Below are positions 31,045 through 41,675 of a stretch of DNA of 64,000 bases, one piece after another. The translations under genes and the position numbers were made by a program. The notes below the pieces were generated by a model. It worked only from the letters and a program-made list of their open reading frames with translations, was not told where the DNA came from and did no database searches. Positions within the stretch are counted from its first letter, which is position 1. Each line of letters opens with the position of its first letter. The DNA is from Wurfbainia villosa (taxonomy: Eukaryota > Streptophyta > Magnoliopsida > Zingiberales > Zingiberaceae). The stretch lies in the NCBI GenBank assembly GCA_025175895.1, contig CM046000.1, positions 36,306,720 to 36,370,719 of the forward strand, in the 5' to 3' direction.

Positions 31045-33174
31045 TGATGGGATGTCGCTACGGAGGCTCATTGGCTCCCATGTCCCCGGATTAAAATTTT
31101 CACTAATGAAAGGATTAATCCGGATGGGATGAGCTTCCTTGGCCACACCATTTCGTCGTCGTGCTAACAACTTGAGTGGTCGCTTGAACAAACAAGTTGT
31201 TCAAGCAACACAACTCTTCTAGTTGGTTAGCCACGGAAGAGACGACGGACGGATCGCCGGTTTTTGTGTTTGTCTTCGGGGTCCATGATTATACAACATA
31301 TATTCATATACGAACATGCATAATCAAAACAAATAAGAACATGCTCAGATCTGTACATAAAGTTAAAATAACTTTATACCTTACGATCTTCTACCGTATG
31401 TCCTATCCTTCTCGTGGACGACGTGTGGACGAAGATCCTCCACGAGTAGAAGCCTTCTAGATCGAGTTCTCCTCTACCTTGTCCGCTGCGAACAAAGAGA
31501 AAAACCACAAATACCTTTCCTATCTAGAACCGGCCACCAAGCTAGGAAGTTTGATGCAACCGCCGGCCAAGGAATGGATGAAGATGCGCCGGCCACCAAT
31601 GGAATGATGCCGCCGGCCCACCTAGAGGAATTGGATGAAGATGATCTTGCCGGCCACCAATGAGAGGAGAACCGCCGGCAAAGGAAGAAGAGAATGGCTA
31701 AGGTGAAGGGCGCCGGCCAAGGAAAGCTTGAGTGAATTGGGCGCCGACAACAATGATGGAAGAAGATGGTTGCCGCCCAACCTAGCTCCAAACCCTAGTC
31801 GCCCAACTCTTTCCCAAACCCTAATCCCTATTCCAAAATCTATATTACCGCCGCCCAACCCTAAGCCATATATTTATAGAATTTAGGAGAAAGTTGGTTA
31901 GCCTAAAATATAGGAACTAACTCCTATATTCTTGCCGCCCAACCAACCTTATCCCCTTTAAGATTTGTTGCCGCCCAACCAAAGATGAGCCAAACCCTAA
32001 TTCTATAATTTAGGCTTAAGCTTCCTCTAATCTCCACCGTCGGATCTAGGATTTAATCTCCACCGTCGGTTCTAGGGATTTAATCTCCACCGTCGGATCT
32101 AAGATTTCATCCCAACCGTCGGATCTAGGATTTCATCCCAACCATCGGATCTATGGATTTAATCCAACCGTTGGTTCTAGGGTTTCATCCTAACCATCGG
32201 ATCTATGGATTTAATCCAACCGTTGGTTCTAGGTTTTGTTTTACATTCTTGGATATAGACTTCACAAGGATTATATTAGGCTACGATAGGGACCATAAGG
32301 AGGAATTGGGTCTTGGCCACCCGATGGATCGGAACCACACAATCTTGATCCATCAATGATGTTCCATTCCACTAGAGGATCATCATTGAACTACCTCACC
32401 AACCCCCATAAATTAATATGGGCTCCATATATTATTTGTACATTAATCTCCCCGTGTTTAAGATATCGAATGTCCGTCAATTAATTGATTTACTGACCAT
32501 CAATTAATTAACATCTAACTCCTCGAGTAGTACCACTCAACCTTATCATCATGTTGACTAAGTCAACCAGCTGGGTTTACATGATGAACCTTATGAGCTC
32601 CTCAAGGGGACATCATCAACCTAATATATAGGACACGGTTTCCTCCTATAATCAATGGCACACCATGTAAATAATATTATTTCCCAACTTACCGGGCATA
32701 TTGATTTAATCCATCTAAATCTCACCCACTGGTAAATTAAAGAAATAAATACTAAGTACATGTGCCCGTTATTATATCGGGATTAAGAGCATGTACAACA
32801 TAATATCCGAGGTCCGATTCAATTATGTAGTCAGTACTAAATTGAATCACCTCTATGTCGGTCCTGCTCAATACACCTAAGTGTACTAGTGTAACTCTAT
32901 GTTCAAGATAAAACAATACCAAGCTACACTACAACCATGCCAATGGTTTGTCCAAAACCATCTTGGTTGTGAGCCTCTACTTATATTTTACAAGGTACTG
33001 ATAACATGATCTTCTGTGCCACACCAAGCACCATGTTATCTACAATGTAAAATATTAGACAATATGCACACATATATAATGAATATATAAAATGCAAACA
33101 ATGATCATGTGATTCTTATTTCAAAATAAAATGTTCATACAAAAAGAGCTAGGCTTTCAGTATACATTCTAACA
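31045..33174 (-). mobile_element. Solo LTR H3 (family H), inserted in LTR H1
   Basis: It runs from TGATGGGATG to CATTCTAACA and matches the LTRs of element I: 'ggctcccatgtccccggattaaaattttcactaatgaaa', 'cgtcgtcgtgc', GCCGCCGGCC-rich segment, 30-base repeats (32030-32235), and 'cagtatacatt' at the end. No PBS, PPT or coding sequence is present. It is one of three family H insertions into family H sequence or its neighbourhood. Confidence 0.92.
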
Positions 33175-33179
33175 TTGTG

Positions 33180-33629
33180 ATCTAGGAGCTTCGACTTTTG
33201 GTGGATCATCGCCCACACGACGTCCAAAAGGAGGAAGGTCATACATTAGAAGATCGAGAGGTATACCTATTCTACTTTCTTCTTTTGTTTGTTGCTTGTT
33301 TTTGTTTTTCAATTATAAGCATGTTATAAATCTGTAAATGGCTAAATAATACTTGGATCCCGAGCATAAACACAAAAACTGACGATCCAGACATCGTCTA
33401 TTCCGCGGCTACTCGTAGAATAGAGGATGGTCGCTTGAACAACTAGTTTGTTCAAGTGACCTCTCTAAACGAATAGCACGATGATGACTTGGTGGTTTGG
33501 GCAATCCCTTTTGTCTAGGATTAAATTTTTTTAATCCGGGGACATAGAAGGGATCACCATGAAGGAAGCTACCGAGGTGAAGTGGGAAGCGAAGTTTCCC
33601 CTCATGGACTCGATAAGCAAAACCCTTCA
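33180..33629 (+). mobile_element. LTR of H1, last part
   Basis: It resumes with 'aggagcttcgacttttgg' as in H2 (43170), includes the 'gcttgaacaactagtttgttcaag' inverted repeat (33433-33457) and ends CCCTTCA at 33629, directly before a PBS. Confidence 0.88.
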
Positions 33630-33631
33630 AT

Positions 33632-33643
33632 TGGTATCAGAGC
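33632..33643 (+). other. tRNA-iMet-type primer-binding site after LTR H1
   Basis: TGGTATCAGAGC lies two bases after the LTR end. A PBS after an LTR that itself follows RNase H and a PPT is unusual: a 3' LTR should be followed by host DNA. About 100 bases of possible leader follow before CACTA sequence. Confidence 0.85.
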
Positions 33644-33779
33644 TGCCAGGAAAAACATACACGTACTAATTAGATGTTTATAATGAAAGCTATGCTTATT
33701 TGGACCGTAAATGATTTTTCGACTTATGGTATGATATCGGGATGGAATACTACTAGGATTTTGAGATGTCCAATATATA

Positions 33780-34877
33780 TGGAGAGATCAAAATCATTCA
33801 GATTGAAACATAGAAAAAAGGCGAGTTATTTTGATTGTCATAAATAATTTTTACCACAAAATCATAAATTTAGAAGGAATAAAGAAGAATTCACTAAGAA
33901 TACAATTGAAAGAACACCTCCACCATTGATATTAACCGGTGAATACATATGGTATAGAATGCTTAACTTTCCATCTATTATTGAAGAACGAAATGTTACA
34001 ACATATGACTATGGAATACGCATAAATGGACTAAACGAAGTATATTTTTGGATTTACCATATTGAAAGAGTCATTTGATTCATCATAATCTCGATGCAAT
34101 GCATATTGAAAAGAATGTTTTTGATAATTTGATAAATACAATTATGAATGTTATTGGAAAAATGAAAGATAATCTGAATGCAAGAAAAGATATGCATCTC
34201 ATTTATAAATGTCCCACTCTTGATGTCGATGAAAGTAGTAGGGGACCAATGTCAAAAGCAGTTTATACATTGAATAAGGATTAGAGATGGATTGTTTTTG
34301 AATGGTTGAAATCATTCTTGATGGTTATGCCTCTTATCTTGGAAGATGCATTGATTTGAAGGAATACAAATTGATTGGTTTGAAAAGTCATGACTGTCAT
34401 ATATTCATAGAAAGATTAATTCCTATTGCTTTTAAGGAAATCTTACAAAATTTTGTATAGGGTGCTATTACGAAATTAAATATTTTTCTTCATGATATTT
34501 GCTCGACAGTGTTGAGTCATTCACACATTGAGATATTAGAGAGTGAAATTTCAATCATTTTGTGTAATTTAGAAAGAATATTTTCACCATCATTTTTTGA
34601 TTCGATGGAACATCTTTTAGTTCACTTGCCATATGAGACAAAAGTTGAAGGTCCTGTTCAATTTTGATGAATGTATCCATTTGAAAGGTGAACTTTTCAT
34701 TTTCTATACTTTGTTATTAGTGCATTATAAATTGACTAATTTTAGTATATATTATTTTCTAATACATTTTGTTTTATTACTATTAAATTCCTCTATATTT
34801 TGAAGAAAAAAGTGAAAAATATGGCACATGTTGAAACTTCTACTGTTAATGCATATATTATGGAGGAAGTTACAACT
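33780..34877 (+). pseudogene. CACTA element 2: TNP2 transposase fragment (5' of insertion A)
   Basis: Broken frames encode, in order: LKHRKKASYFDCHK and HKFRRNKEEFTKN (about 33815-33900), a frameshift, then HNLDAMHIEKNVFDN and GKMKDNLNARKDM (34075-34200), and CNLERIFSPSFFDSMEHLL (34565-34620). An intron-like gap (34688-34802, GT...AG) follows, then AHVETSTVNAYIMEEVTT. These are hallmark stretches of the En/Spm Transposase_21 domain and the following DUF4218. The fragment continues after element A at 40465. It could not give a functional transposase. Confidence 0.88.
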
Positions 34878-34882
34878 ATTGC
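34878..34882. repeat. Left target-site duplicate of element A
   Basis: ATTGC here and at 40465-40469, an exact match. Confidence 0.95.
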
Positions 34883-36069
34883 TGTAGGGGATCGATATGG
34901 CCGGCTAGAGGGGGGTGAATAGCCCTAGTACGTTGGACGTCGTAAATTGCTCGTCTACAAAACGTTAGCGCAAGCGGAATATACAAATACAAAGCAAAAG
35001 ACAAGCAAGATATAAACAAGCAATACAAACACCGAGATATAACGTGGTTCACGGCTACGCCGCTAATCCACGGTCCGATTCGTCCACGGTGAATCACTCC
35101 GCCAAAACCAATCACTATCGGTCTCTCCTTTGCACAAAGCTAGGTGGAGGTAACCTTTACAACCAAGATCACTCTTCTTACAATAGGATTGGAGTAAAGA
35201 CAAGTAAGAAGAGTTTAGAGCTTGTGGGGCACTAGGAAGATCGTTTGGAGTATGAGCATTAGCCTCTCAAAGGCTTACACCCTCTCTTTTTATAGAGAGG
35301 GCTAACTTCTTCCCGTTTGCCGCCATCACGATCATTGCCGCCCCTTGGCGCATTGCCTACAACGGCCTCCGAACACGTCGGATCCGTGTAGTCAATCGGA
35401 ACTCTTGGCGATCGGTGATGGACCTCATCGATCGGCTGCGCTCCGTAGTCGATCGCCCGGTCGGCTACGGCGGCGGTCAACCCTTATTGACCCTTATTGA
35501 CGCCTTCGCTGCCTTGGCGATGGTCTTCGCGATCGGCCACGTATGGCGATGTCGGCTGGCTAATCCGGTCGATCGTATACGGTCGAACTCACTCGACTCG
35601 GAAGCGATCATTGCCATGACATAGCGGTCGGCGGTGTCGAAAAACCCATCCCGACACTTGGCCAAGTGGCCAAGTTTCACCTAAGACTACCCTTCCCGGG
35701 TTACAATCGCTCACTCTCATTTCTCGGAGTCCCTCGCCGAAGTTCTCTTCGTTCGCTCGTCCCTACGGCGACATCGGTACGGCTCTGCAATGCTCCTTCG
35801 CGTCTCTTGCCTCGAAGTCTACTTCCTTCGGCTTCACTCCAAGCTTCTCGTCCGGCGGTCCCTCGGATGCTCCAAGCGCACGGCTTCCGCAAAGCTATCC
35901 TTCACCGACTCAAGGCACGAGTCATGAGATGTGAAACTCGCCACGGCTCCATGTGCGATTTACTAAGTCCTGCACGACTTCAACGCACATATCATATCAA
36001 CATATCAAACTAACTTAAACCCTTTGCCACACCATCAAAACCATATCACGGCAAGAGATTGCCCTAACA
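34883..36069 (-). mobile_element. 3' LTR of element A
   Basis: It runs from TGTAGGGGATCG to GCCCTAACA. The first 190 bases differ from the 5' LTR at about one position, while 35320-35650 differ at many. It contains a TATA box on the minus strand (35286-35294) within CCCTCTC...GAGAGGG arms, and a perfect 20-base palindrome (35656-35675). Confidence 0.93.
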
Positions 36070-36083
36070 ATCTCCCCCTTTTT
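36070..36083 (-). other. Polypurine tract of element A
   Basis: The minus strand reads AAAAAGGGGGAGAT directly before the 3' LTR. Confidence 0.9.
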
Positions 36084-36179
36084 GATGTGTGGCAATCCGT
36101 TTAAGTTAGGTAAAAACATTTGATATAAATTCTAAGGTAAGAAAGCATGTAAAGATAAACATGATATAGCAACATGCAA

Positions 36180-36300
36180 CTCCCCCTTAATCCATGAAAC
36201 TCTCTATGCAAATTTTCTCCCCCTATAATATATTTCTCCCCCTACAATATATTTCTCCCCCTAAAGTGATTAACTTAAACATAATTATTTCTCCCCCTTT
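36180..36300 (-). other. Array of internal polypurine tracts in element A
   Basis: Five further PPT-like copies on the minus strand (GGGGGAG cores at about 36182, 36220, 36238, 36254 and 36292) lie within 230 bases of the 3' LTR. Repeated PPTs are described for Sireviruses. Confidence 0.85.
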
Positions 36301-37463
36301 GACACCATCAAAAAGATTAACACTAAGTTATAAGCTCATGACATCAAGTATAATGGAGGAAAAATATGACAAGTTGATTTAAAATTGGGTACCATTTGTT
36401 GATGGCATCAAGTATATTTCTACCACTTGTTGGTGGCATCAAGTATATTTCTACCACTTGTAGGAGGTTTAAAAACTGAATTCAGCCTTCAATATTCTGA
36501 TTTCGCCACCAACGATGCTATCGGCAATAGCGGTCGTAGCACAAAGAATCAAATTTACGATTTTACGACGAAATTCAGAAATGCATTATAAATTCCAGAA
36601 AATTTGAAAAATCATGAAATTTGGGGAACATATTTCTTTTAAGTATATCTATCAATGAAAAATAGTTTTTCATGAAAACTCATTATATTTTCTTGTTTTT
36701 GCCAAAAATCCAAAAGCTCTAAAAACCACTAGGTTTTTGATCATTCTAGTATCCATTTTAGCACCTAGTCTTGCTTTGAATTGTTCCAAAACATGAATAC
36801 ATAGATTTTAGATTAAGAAATTGTTTTGAAAACATATGAAATATCCAACCATGATCTTTGGGCAATATGTCTATGAATTAAACATAAGCCTTCCCCATGA
36901 TTGGTCTATTATTGCTATTTTGATACTTTAAATGACCATCTAAATGCCGTAGGCATTAGTGGACATTTGTATCATCCTAATATCTCACCCATGCTAAGTT
37001 TGCAATCAAGTTAGCCTATAGTGTGTGTGACATGTATCCTAGGGGGTATTTGTATATACTTAACCCATATATTCATGCAATTCTATCATGGTTAAGTATC
37101 AACCTAACAACCTACATGATCATAATGACATATATCAATAAATTCTACATTATGATCATGAAACTCATGTATCCATCAAATAATAGTCATGCATTAGGTA
37201 TTATATGATGATAATAAACAAATTATCACCTAAAGCATGATTTAAACCTATTTCTAGTGATAACGTGCCAAATTTCAAAATCATAAATCATGATTTAAAA
37301 CATACATAGGAATTACAACAATCATCATGATTTAAGCATTATTACCCATTTATGGGCACGTTATCATCACCCAACACTATCTAAAAAATGTTGTCCCGTC
37401 ATCCTAAGTCAACCAAAATATGATGTAGGTCAAGTTCATATGGTTGACTACCCTAGGGGTTTT
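36301..37463 (-). other. Non-coding internal region of element A
   Basis: AT-rich sequence between gag and the PPT array, where pol would lie in an autonomous element. No ORF over about 60 codons has any feature. TCATGA/CATGATC words are frequent, as in the equivalent region of B. Confidence 0.7.
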
Positions 37464-39197
37464 CTAACCCTTTAGGATGGATTTTGGAACCCAAAATAGA
37501 TTTTTGCCTATGGGGTTTACTAGAAATTCTTTGGGGACCCATTTCTTAGCTATTACTTTGTTCTTATCTTGTCCCCTAGCTATTAGGCATTTATAGGCCT
37601 TTTCATTTTTCTTCTCTTTATATCCTAGGCCCTTCTTGTTAAAACTTGCCCTTTGGCTCCCAATTATCATGTTAAGGGTATTGGAGCCTATAGTGAATTT
37701 TTCTAGGGCTTTGGTTAAGTAGTCTACCTTTTCCCTTAAAGCCCTATTTTCATTTATACATGCATCACTAACATCCAAAGGCATATAAAGGTCATGTGAG
37801 CATGCATCATCTAAGCTAGAAGAAATATTATCATTTAAGCATGCCTTTTCTAATTTTTGTTCTAATTCCTTAATTTGTTCAAGCATGCATTTATTTTTCT
37901 TCTTTGCCCTAAATAAATCCTTAGTTAAACTAGAAATCATAGAAACTATTTTACTAGGTGAGAGATTGGTTACCATAGTTTCCATGTCCTCTTCTTCTTC
38001 GGATGATGAGGATGTGGAAGCTCCCCCTTCATTTGAGCTCTCCCCATTTGAGCTTGATCCTTCATTTTCGGATGAAGAGCAATCCAAGTCATCAAAGGCC
38101 ATCAAGGCCAAATTGGTGACAAAGGCATTCTCCTCATCCGATGATGAGGAGGAGGATGAGGATGGATCATCCCAAGTCCTTGCCTTGAGAGCCTTAGCCT
38201 TTCCCTTCTCCTTTGTTTTCTTCTCCTCTTCCTTTCTCTTGCTCCCCTTCTTCTTCTTCCTCTTCTCTTCTTTCTTTTTCTTCTCTTCTTTGCTTTTGTT
38301 TAGGAGAGGACAATTGTCCCTTATGTGCCCTTCTCCTTGGCAATTGGAGCATATGACCTTCCCCCTTGGTCTTCTCATCCTATCATTAGATTTATCAAAT
38401 CTAAAATTCTTAAATGCACGTCTTACCCTCCTTACCATATCGGCTTCTTCGGTGCTATCCATGGAGGAGGAGGAAGACGCTTCATCATCGGAGGAGGAGG
38501 GGATTTCCATCTTCTTCTTCCCCTTACTTGCCAATAATGCTACTCCTCTTGAGGGTTGAATTTTAGGCTCCTCTTGTATTCCCTCAAGCCTAGTTTCGTG
38601 GAGTTCCATTGTTGAGAAGAACTCCTCCAAGGTGCTCACTTCTAAATTCTTTGAGATATAGAATGAGTCCACCATGGAGCTCCACTTTGAGGACCGGGGA
38701 AAGGCATCTATGGCCTTCATTACCATATCCCGGTTTGATAGCTTCTCACCTACACTTGTTAGCCCAATTAAAATTTCTTTAAACCTAGAGTGTAGTGAGG
38801 TTACCTTTTCTCCCTTTTCTAGTTTTATATTGGATAGTTGGGAGCGGAGGAGGTCTCTCCTTGCTAGCTTGGCCTCGGATGTGCCTTCATGGAGTTCTAT
38901 AAGCTTCTCCCACATCTCTTTGGCGCTAGCACATTCTCCGATCCGATTGATCTCTTGTTGAGGGAGCACATTGTAGAGATGGTGCTTGGCTTTGGAGTTT
39001 GCAAGGTGCTCCTCTCTTTGCCTCTTGGTCCACCTAGATTTCTCTATTGGCTTCCCCTCTTCATCCCTAGTCAAAACAAAACCGGATTCCATTGTGATCA
39101 TTATATCAAAATCCGTTTCGAAAAATACCTCCATTCGCTTCTTCCACCAAGCGAATTCTCCTTCAAACTTCGGAGGATGGATGTTGGAGCCGGCCAT
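37464..39197 (-). CDS. gag: Gag polyprotein of element A (577 residues, intact)
   Basis: The particle and RNA-binding protein of a Sirevirus-like copia element. The start is ATG 39197 (MAGSNIHPPKFEG), since upstream codons of the longer frame lie in PBS and LTR. Residues 9-210 form a UBN2-type capsid region (FAWWKKRM, EMWEKLIELHEG, RDMVMKAIDAFP). Residues 233-252 are Ser/acidic. A single zinc knuckle CX2CX4HX4C has C283, C286, H291 and C296. A Lys/Glu run (301-341) and a Ser/acidic stretch (345-403) follow, then coiled-coil helices (about 415-500) and the tail NLFWVPKSILKG. The gag ends with its own stop and no pol follows. Transcription would start from the 5' LTR. The broken gag at 1207-2255 is a close relative. 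Confidence 0.92.
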   Translation of the reverse strand: MAGSNIHPPKFEGEFAWWKKRMEVFFETDFDIMITMESGFVLTRDEEGKPIEKSRWTKRQREEHLANSKAKHHLYNVLPQQEINRIGECASAKEMWEKLIELHEGTSEAKLARRDLLRSQLSNIKLEKGEKVTSLHSRFKEILIGLTSVGEKLSNRDMVMKAIDAFPRSSKWSSMVDSFYISKNLEVSTLEEFFSTMELHETRLEGIQEEPKIQPSRGVALLASKGKKKMEIPSSSDDEASSSSSMDSTEEADMVRRVRRAFKNFRFDKSNDRMRRPRGKVICSNCQGEGHIRDNCPLLNKSKEEKKKKEEKRKKKKGSKRKEEEKKTKEKGKAKALKARTWDDPSSSSSSSSDEENAFVTNLALMAFDDLDCSSSENEGSSSNGESSNEGGASTSSSSEEEEDMETMVTNLSPSKIVSMISSLTKDLFRAKKKNKCMLEQIKELEQKLEKACLNDNISSSLDDACSHDLYMPLDVSDACINENRALREKVDYLTKALEKFTIGSNTLNMIIGSQRASFNKKGLGYKEKKNEKAYKCLIARGQDKNKVIAKKWVPKEFLVNPIGKNLFWVPKSILKG

Positions 39198-39246
39198 TTT
39201 TGATGTAGGGCTTGTTGCGGCGGTTAGTCCGGTGACAAGCAACCTC

Positions 39247-39259
39247 GGCTCTGATACCA
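39247..39259 (-). other. Primer-binding site of element A (tRNA-iMet)
   Basis: The minus strand reads TGGTATCAGAGCC two bases downstream of the 5' LTR end. Confidence 0.95.
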
Positions 39260-39261
39260 CT

Positions 39262-40464
39262 TGTAGGGGATCGATATGGCCGGCTAGAGGGGGGTGAATA
39301 GCCCTCGTACGTTGGACGTCGTAAATTGCTCGTCTACAAAACGTTAGCGCAAGCGGAATATACAAATACAAAGCAAAAGACAAGCAAGATATAAACAAGC
39401 AATACAAACACCGAGATATAACGTGGTTCACGGCTACGCCGCTAATCCACTGATCCGATTAGGTCCACGGTGAATCACTCCACCGAAACCAATCACTATC
39501 GATCTCTCCTTTGCACAAAGCTAGGTGGAGGTAACCTTTACAACCAAGATCACTCTTCTTACAATAGGATTGAAGTAAAGACAAGTAAGAAGAGTTTAGA
39601 GCTTGTGGGGCACTAGGAAGATCGTTTGGAGTATGAGCATTAGCCTCTCAAAGGCTTACACCCTCTCTTTTTATAGAGAGGGCTAACTTCTTCCTGTTTG
39701 CCGCCATCGATCATTGCCGCCCTTGGCGATCATTGCCTCCTCTGGCGGCCTCGAACACGTCGGATCCGGCCGTTGTAGTCAGCGGAACTCTTGGAAGTCG
39801 TGATGGACCTCATCGGTCATTGCTCCTGTAGTCGGCCCGATCGGCTACGAGCGGTCAATGGCGAACCCTTATTGACGATCATTGCGCCTTGATCGTGATG
39901 TCTTGCGATCGGCCCGCCCGCGTATGGCGATCATTGCTGCGGCTAATCCGATCGATCGTATACCGGTCGAACTCACTCGACTCGGAGCGATCGGCCCGCC
40001 ATGACATGGCGGTCGGTGGTGTCGAAAAACCCATCCGACACTTGGCCAAGTGGCCAAGTTTCACCTAAGAGCTACCCTTCCCCGGGTTACAATCGCTCAC
40101 TCTCATTTCTCGGAGTCCCTCGCCTTCGAAGTTCTCTTCGTTCTCGGCTACGTCCCTCGGCAGCATCAGGCGCACGGCTCTGCAATGCTCCTTCGCGTCT
40201 CTTGCCTCGAAGTCTACTTCCTTCGGCTTCACTCCAAGCTTCTCGTCCGGCGGTCCCTCGGATGCTCCAAGCGCACGACTTCCGCAAAGCTATCCTTCAC
40301 CGACTCAAGGCACGAGTCATGAGATGTGAAACTCGCCACGGCTCCATGTGCGATTTACTAAGTCCTGCACGACTTCAACGCACATATCATATCAACATAT
40401 CAAACTAACTTAAACCCTTTGCCACACCATCAAAACCATATCACGGCAAGAGATTGCCCTAACA
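39262..40464 (-). mobile_element. 5' LTR of element A
   Basis: 1203 bases with the same ends as the 3' LTR. The TATA box is at 39667-39675 (minus strand) and the palindrome ACTTGGCCAAGTGGCCAAGT at 40040-40059. Compared with the 3' LTR, changes cluster in about 39700-40020 and 40140-40180, where CGATCATTG and GATCGGCCC words occupy places held by AGTCGACTG in A'. Confidence 0.93.
39665..39686 (-). promoter_or_regulatory. TATA box within an inverted repeat, 5' LTR of A
   Basis: The minus strand reads CCCTCTCTATAAAAAGAGAGGG: TATAAAAA flanked by 7-base arms. The other LTR has the same at 35280-35301. This is the likely promoter for gag. Confidence 0.7.
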
Positions 40465-40560
40465 ATTGCATCATATTATTTTGAGCCTCACATTCAGTGC
40501 AAAAGGTGGAGAGTGGGAAGAAATGATAAGAGTCCTATCATCCAAATTTGAAGTCATTCT
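40465..40560 (+). pseudogene. CACTA element 2: TNP2 fragment continued
   Basis: After the ATTGC duplicate the frame continues IASYYFEPHIQCKRWRVGRN, which joins the part ending at 34877. This proves that element A inserted into the transposase gene. No further transposase is recognisable after about 40535. Confidence 0.8.
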
Positions 40561-40599
40561 CAATTTTTAACTACCTTGATTAGATGCAGATTGATACTG

Positions 40600-41084
40600 G
40601 TACTCTGAGGTTTGGGTTACTCAGGTTTACTTTCCTTTGACCTCCATTTTGTTTTGTTATTATCATGCATTATCTTTCTATACACCCACTAAGTGATTTT
40701 TACTTACTCCCTCTTTTCTTTGGCCTCCAGGTTAGCTGATAGAGGACATGTCCTATTAACATACCTTCGCATCGCTCAGAGAGTTCCTTACCGTACTGGT
40801 CCCACTGCATCATCGAGATGTTGAGTTATTTTTCTTTATTATTATCGCATATTGTTTATGCATTTTTGGATTTCGTCACAATTTGATTTGGATGTCATAA
40901 ACCTATTTTACTTTCACTCAGTTATGTTTTAGTCATGCATGCATGCAGTTGATAAAATAATTATATTTTATATTTTAATTATTTCAAAATTTTTACCATA
41001 TCTGGTTCTATATTGTGTTTCTGAATATTATTATTAAGGGGCTCCTCTATCATTTGGATGACGAATATGCCCCAGCGCGTGACA
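40600..41084 (+). mobile_element. 3' portion of a Ty3-gypsy LTR (Del/Tekay-like)
   Basis: The end '...cagcgcgtgaca' at 41084, followed by a spacer and PBS at 41092, marks an LTR end on the plus strand. Its left end is not defined; the segment from about 40620 has no ORF. 'Gypsy' is inferred from the gag start that follows. Confidence 0.6.
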
Positions 41085-41091
41085 ATTTTAT

Positions 41092-41103
41092 TGGTATCAG
41101 AGC
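41092..41103 (+). other. Primer-binding site of the gypsy fragment
   Basis: TGGTATCAGAGC lies seven bases after the LTR end. 'ttaggttcg' follows, common in plant gypsy elements. Confidence 0.8.
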
Positions 41104-41317
41104 TTAGGTTCGTGATTTCGCTTTGTGGATTTTGTGTTTTGAGATTTGCTTTTTCTTTGTTTGGGAGTTCTTGTATTTTGTGACCAAGCAAGCTAAAGGA
41201 CATCTTTGAGCTATAGGAAAAGTTGTTGCCTTTAATGGTCACTATACTTTCCTCAAGTAATAGGAAGTTATCACTATGTTCTTTTATAGGTACTCACTTA
41301 ATTGGTTACAATGGGAA

Positions 41318-41675
41318 ATGCCACCTAGTGAAACTACCCCAACTCATGGTCGTGGATGAGGTCGACCTCGAAAGTGACCTATTGATGTTGTGGGACCTAC
41401 ACTCAAGGCTAAAAATGTAGACTCTTCAGAGGTGCCGATTGATGTCGAGTTAAGAAGCCAGGCCTGCTAGCCACCCATTGGAGGTCAAGGAGTAACCCCT
41501 CAGAGAGTACCAGTCTCTACCACTACCGATTAGGTCATGGATAAGGCGCATATACTTACACTGGGCAAGATGATGAAGGATTATTTTACCTTAGTTTAGA
41601 GGGATACCGATCCATGGATGGACAATCTAGAAGACTCATTTGGATGCATAACTTGCATGGATGCAAAGAAGGTGG
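41318..41675 (+). pseudogene. N-terminal gag remnant of the gypsy fragment
   Basis: ATG 41318 starts MPPSETTPTHGRG, then a TGA, then GRPRK, reminiscent of the MPP...RGRGRPRK start of Del/Tekay gags. Frameshifts and stops follow, and the fragment is cut off at 41676 by the LTR of H2. Confidence 0.55.

Larger units (their letters stand above)
34883..40464 (-). mobile_element. Element A: complete gag-only Sirevirus-like retrotransposon
   Basis: Minus-strand order: 5' LTR (40464-39262), PBS, one intact gag ORF (39197-37464), about 1.4 kb of AT-rich non-coding sequence with several internal polypurine tracts, PPT, 3' LTR (36069-34883), bordered by exact ATTGC duplicates. LTR ends are TG...CA. There is no protease, integrase, RT or RNase H, although gag keeps the WVPKS tail that in E and F precedes the pol-side spacer. 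At 5.58 kb with intact gag and nearly identical LTR halves, it appears a recent non-autonomous insertion needing enzymes in trans. It sits inside TNP2 of CACTA 2. Confidence 0.93.

Noticed and set aside
37885..38559. 224-codon plus-strand ORF rich in Phe/Ser
   Set aside because: Antisense of the Lys- and Ser-rich part of element A's gag.
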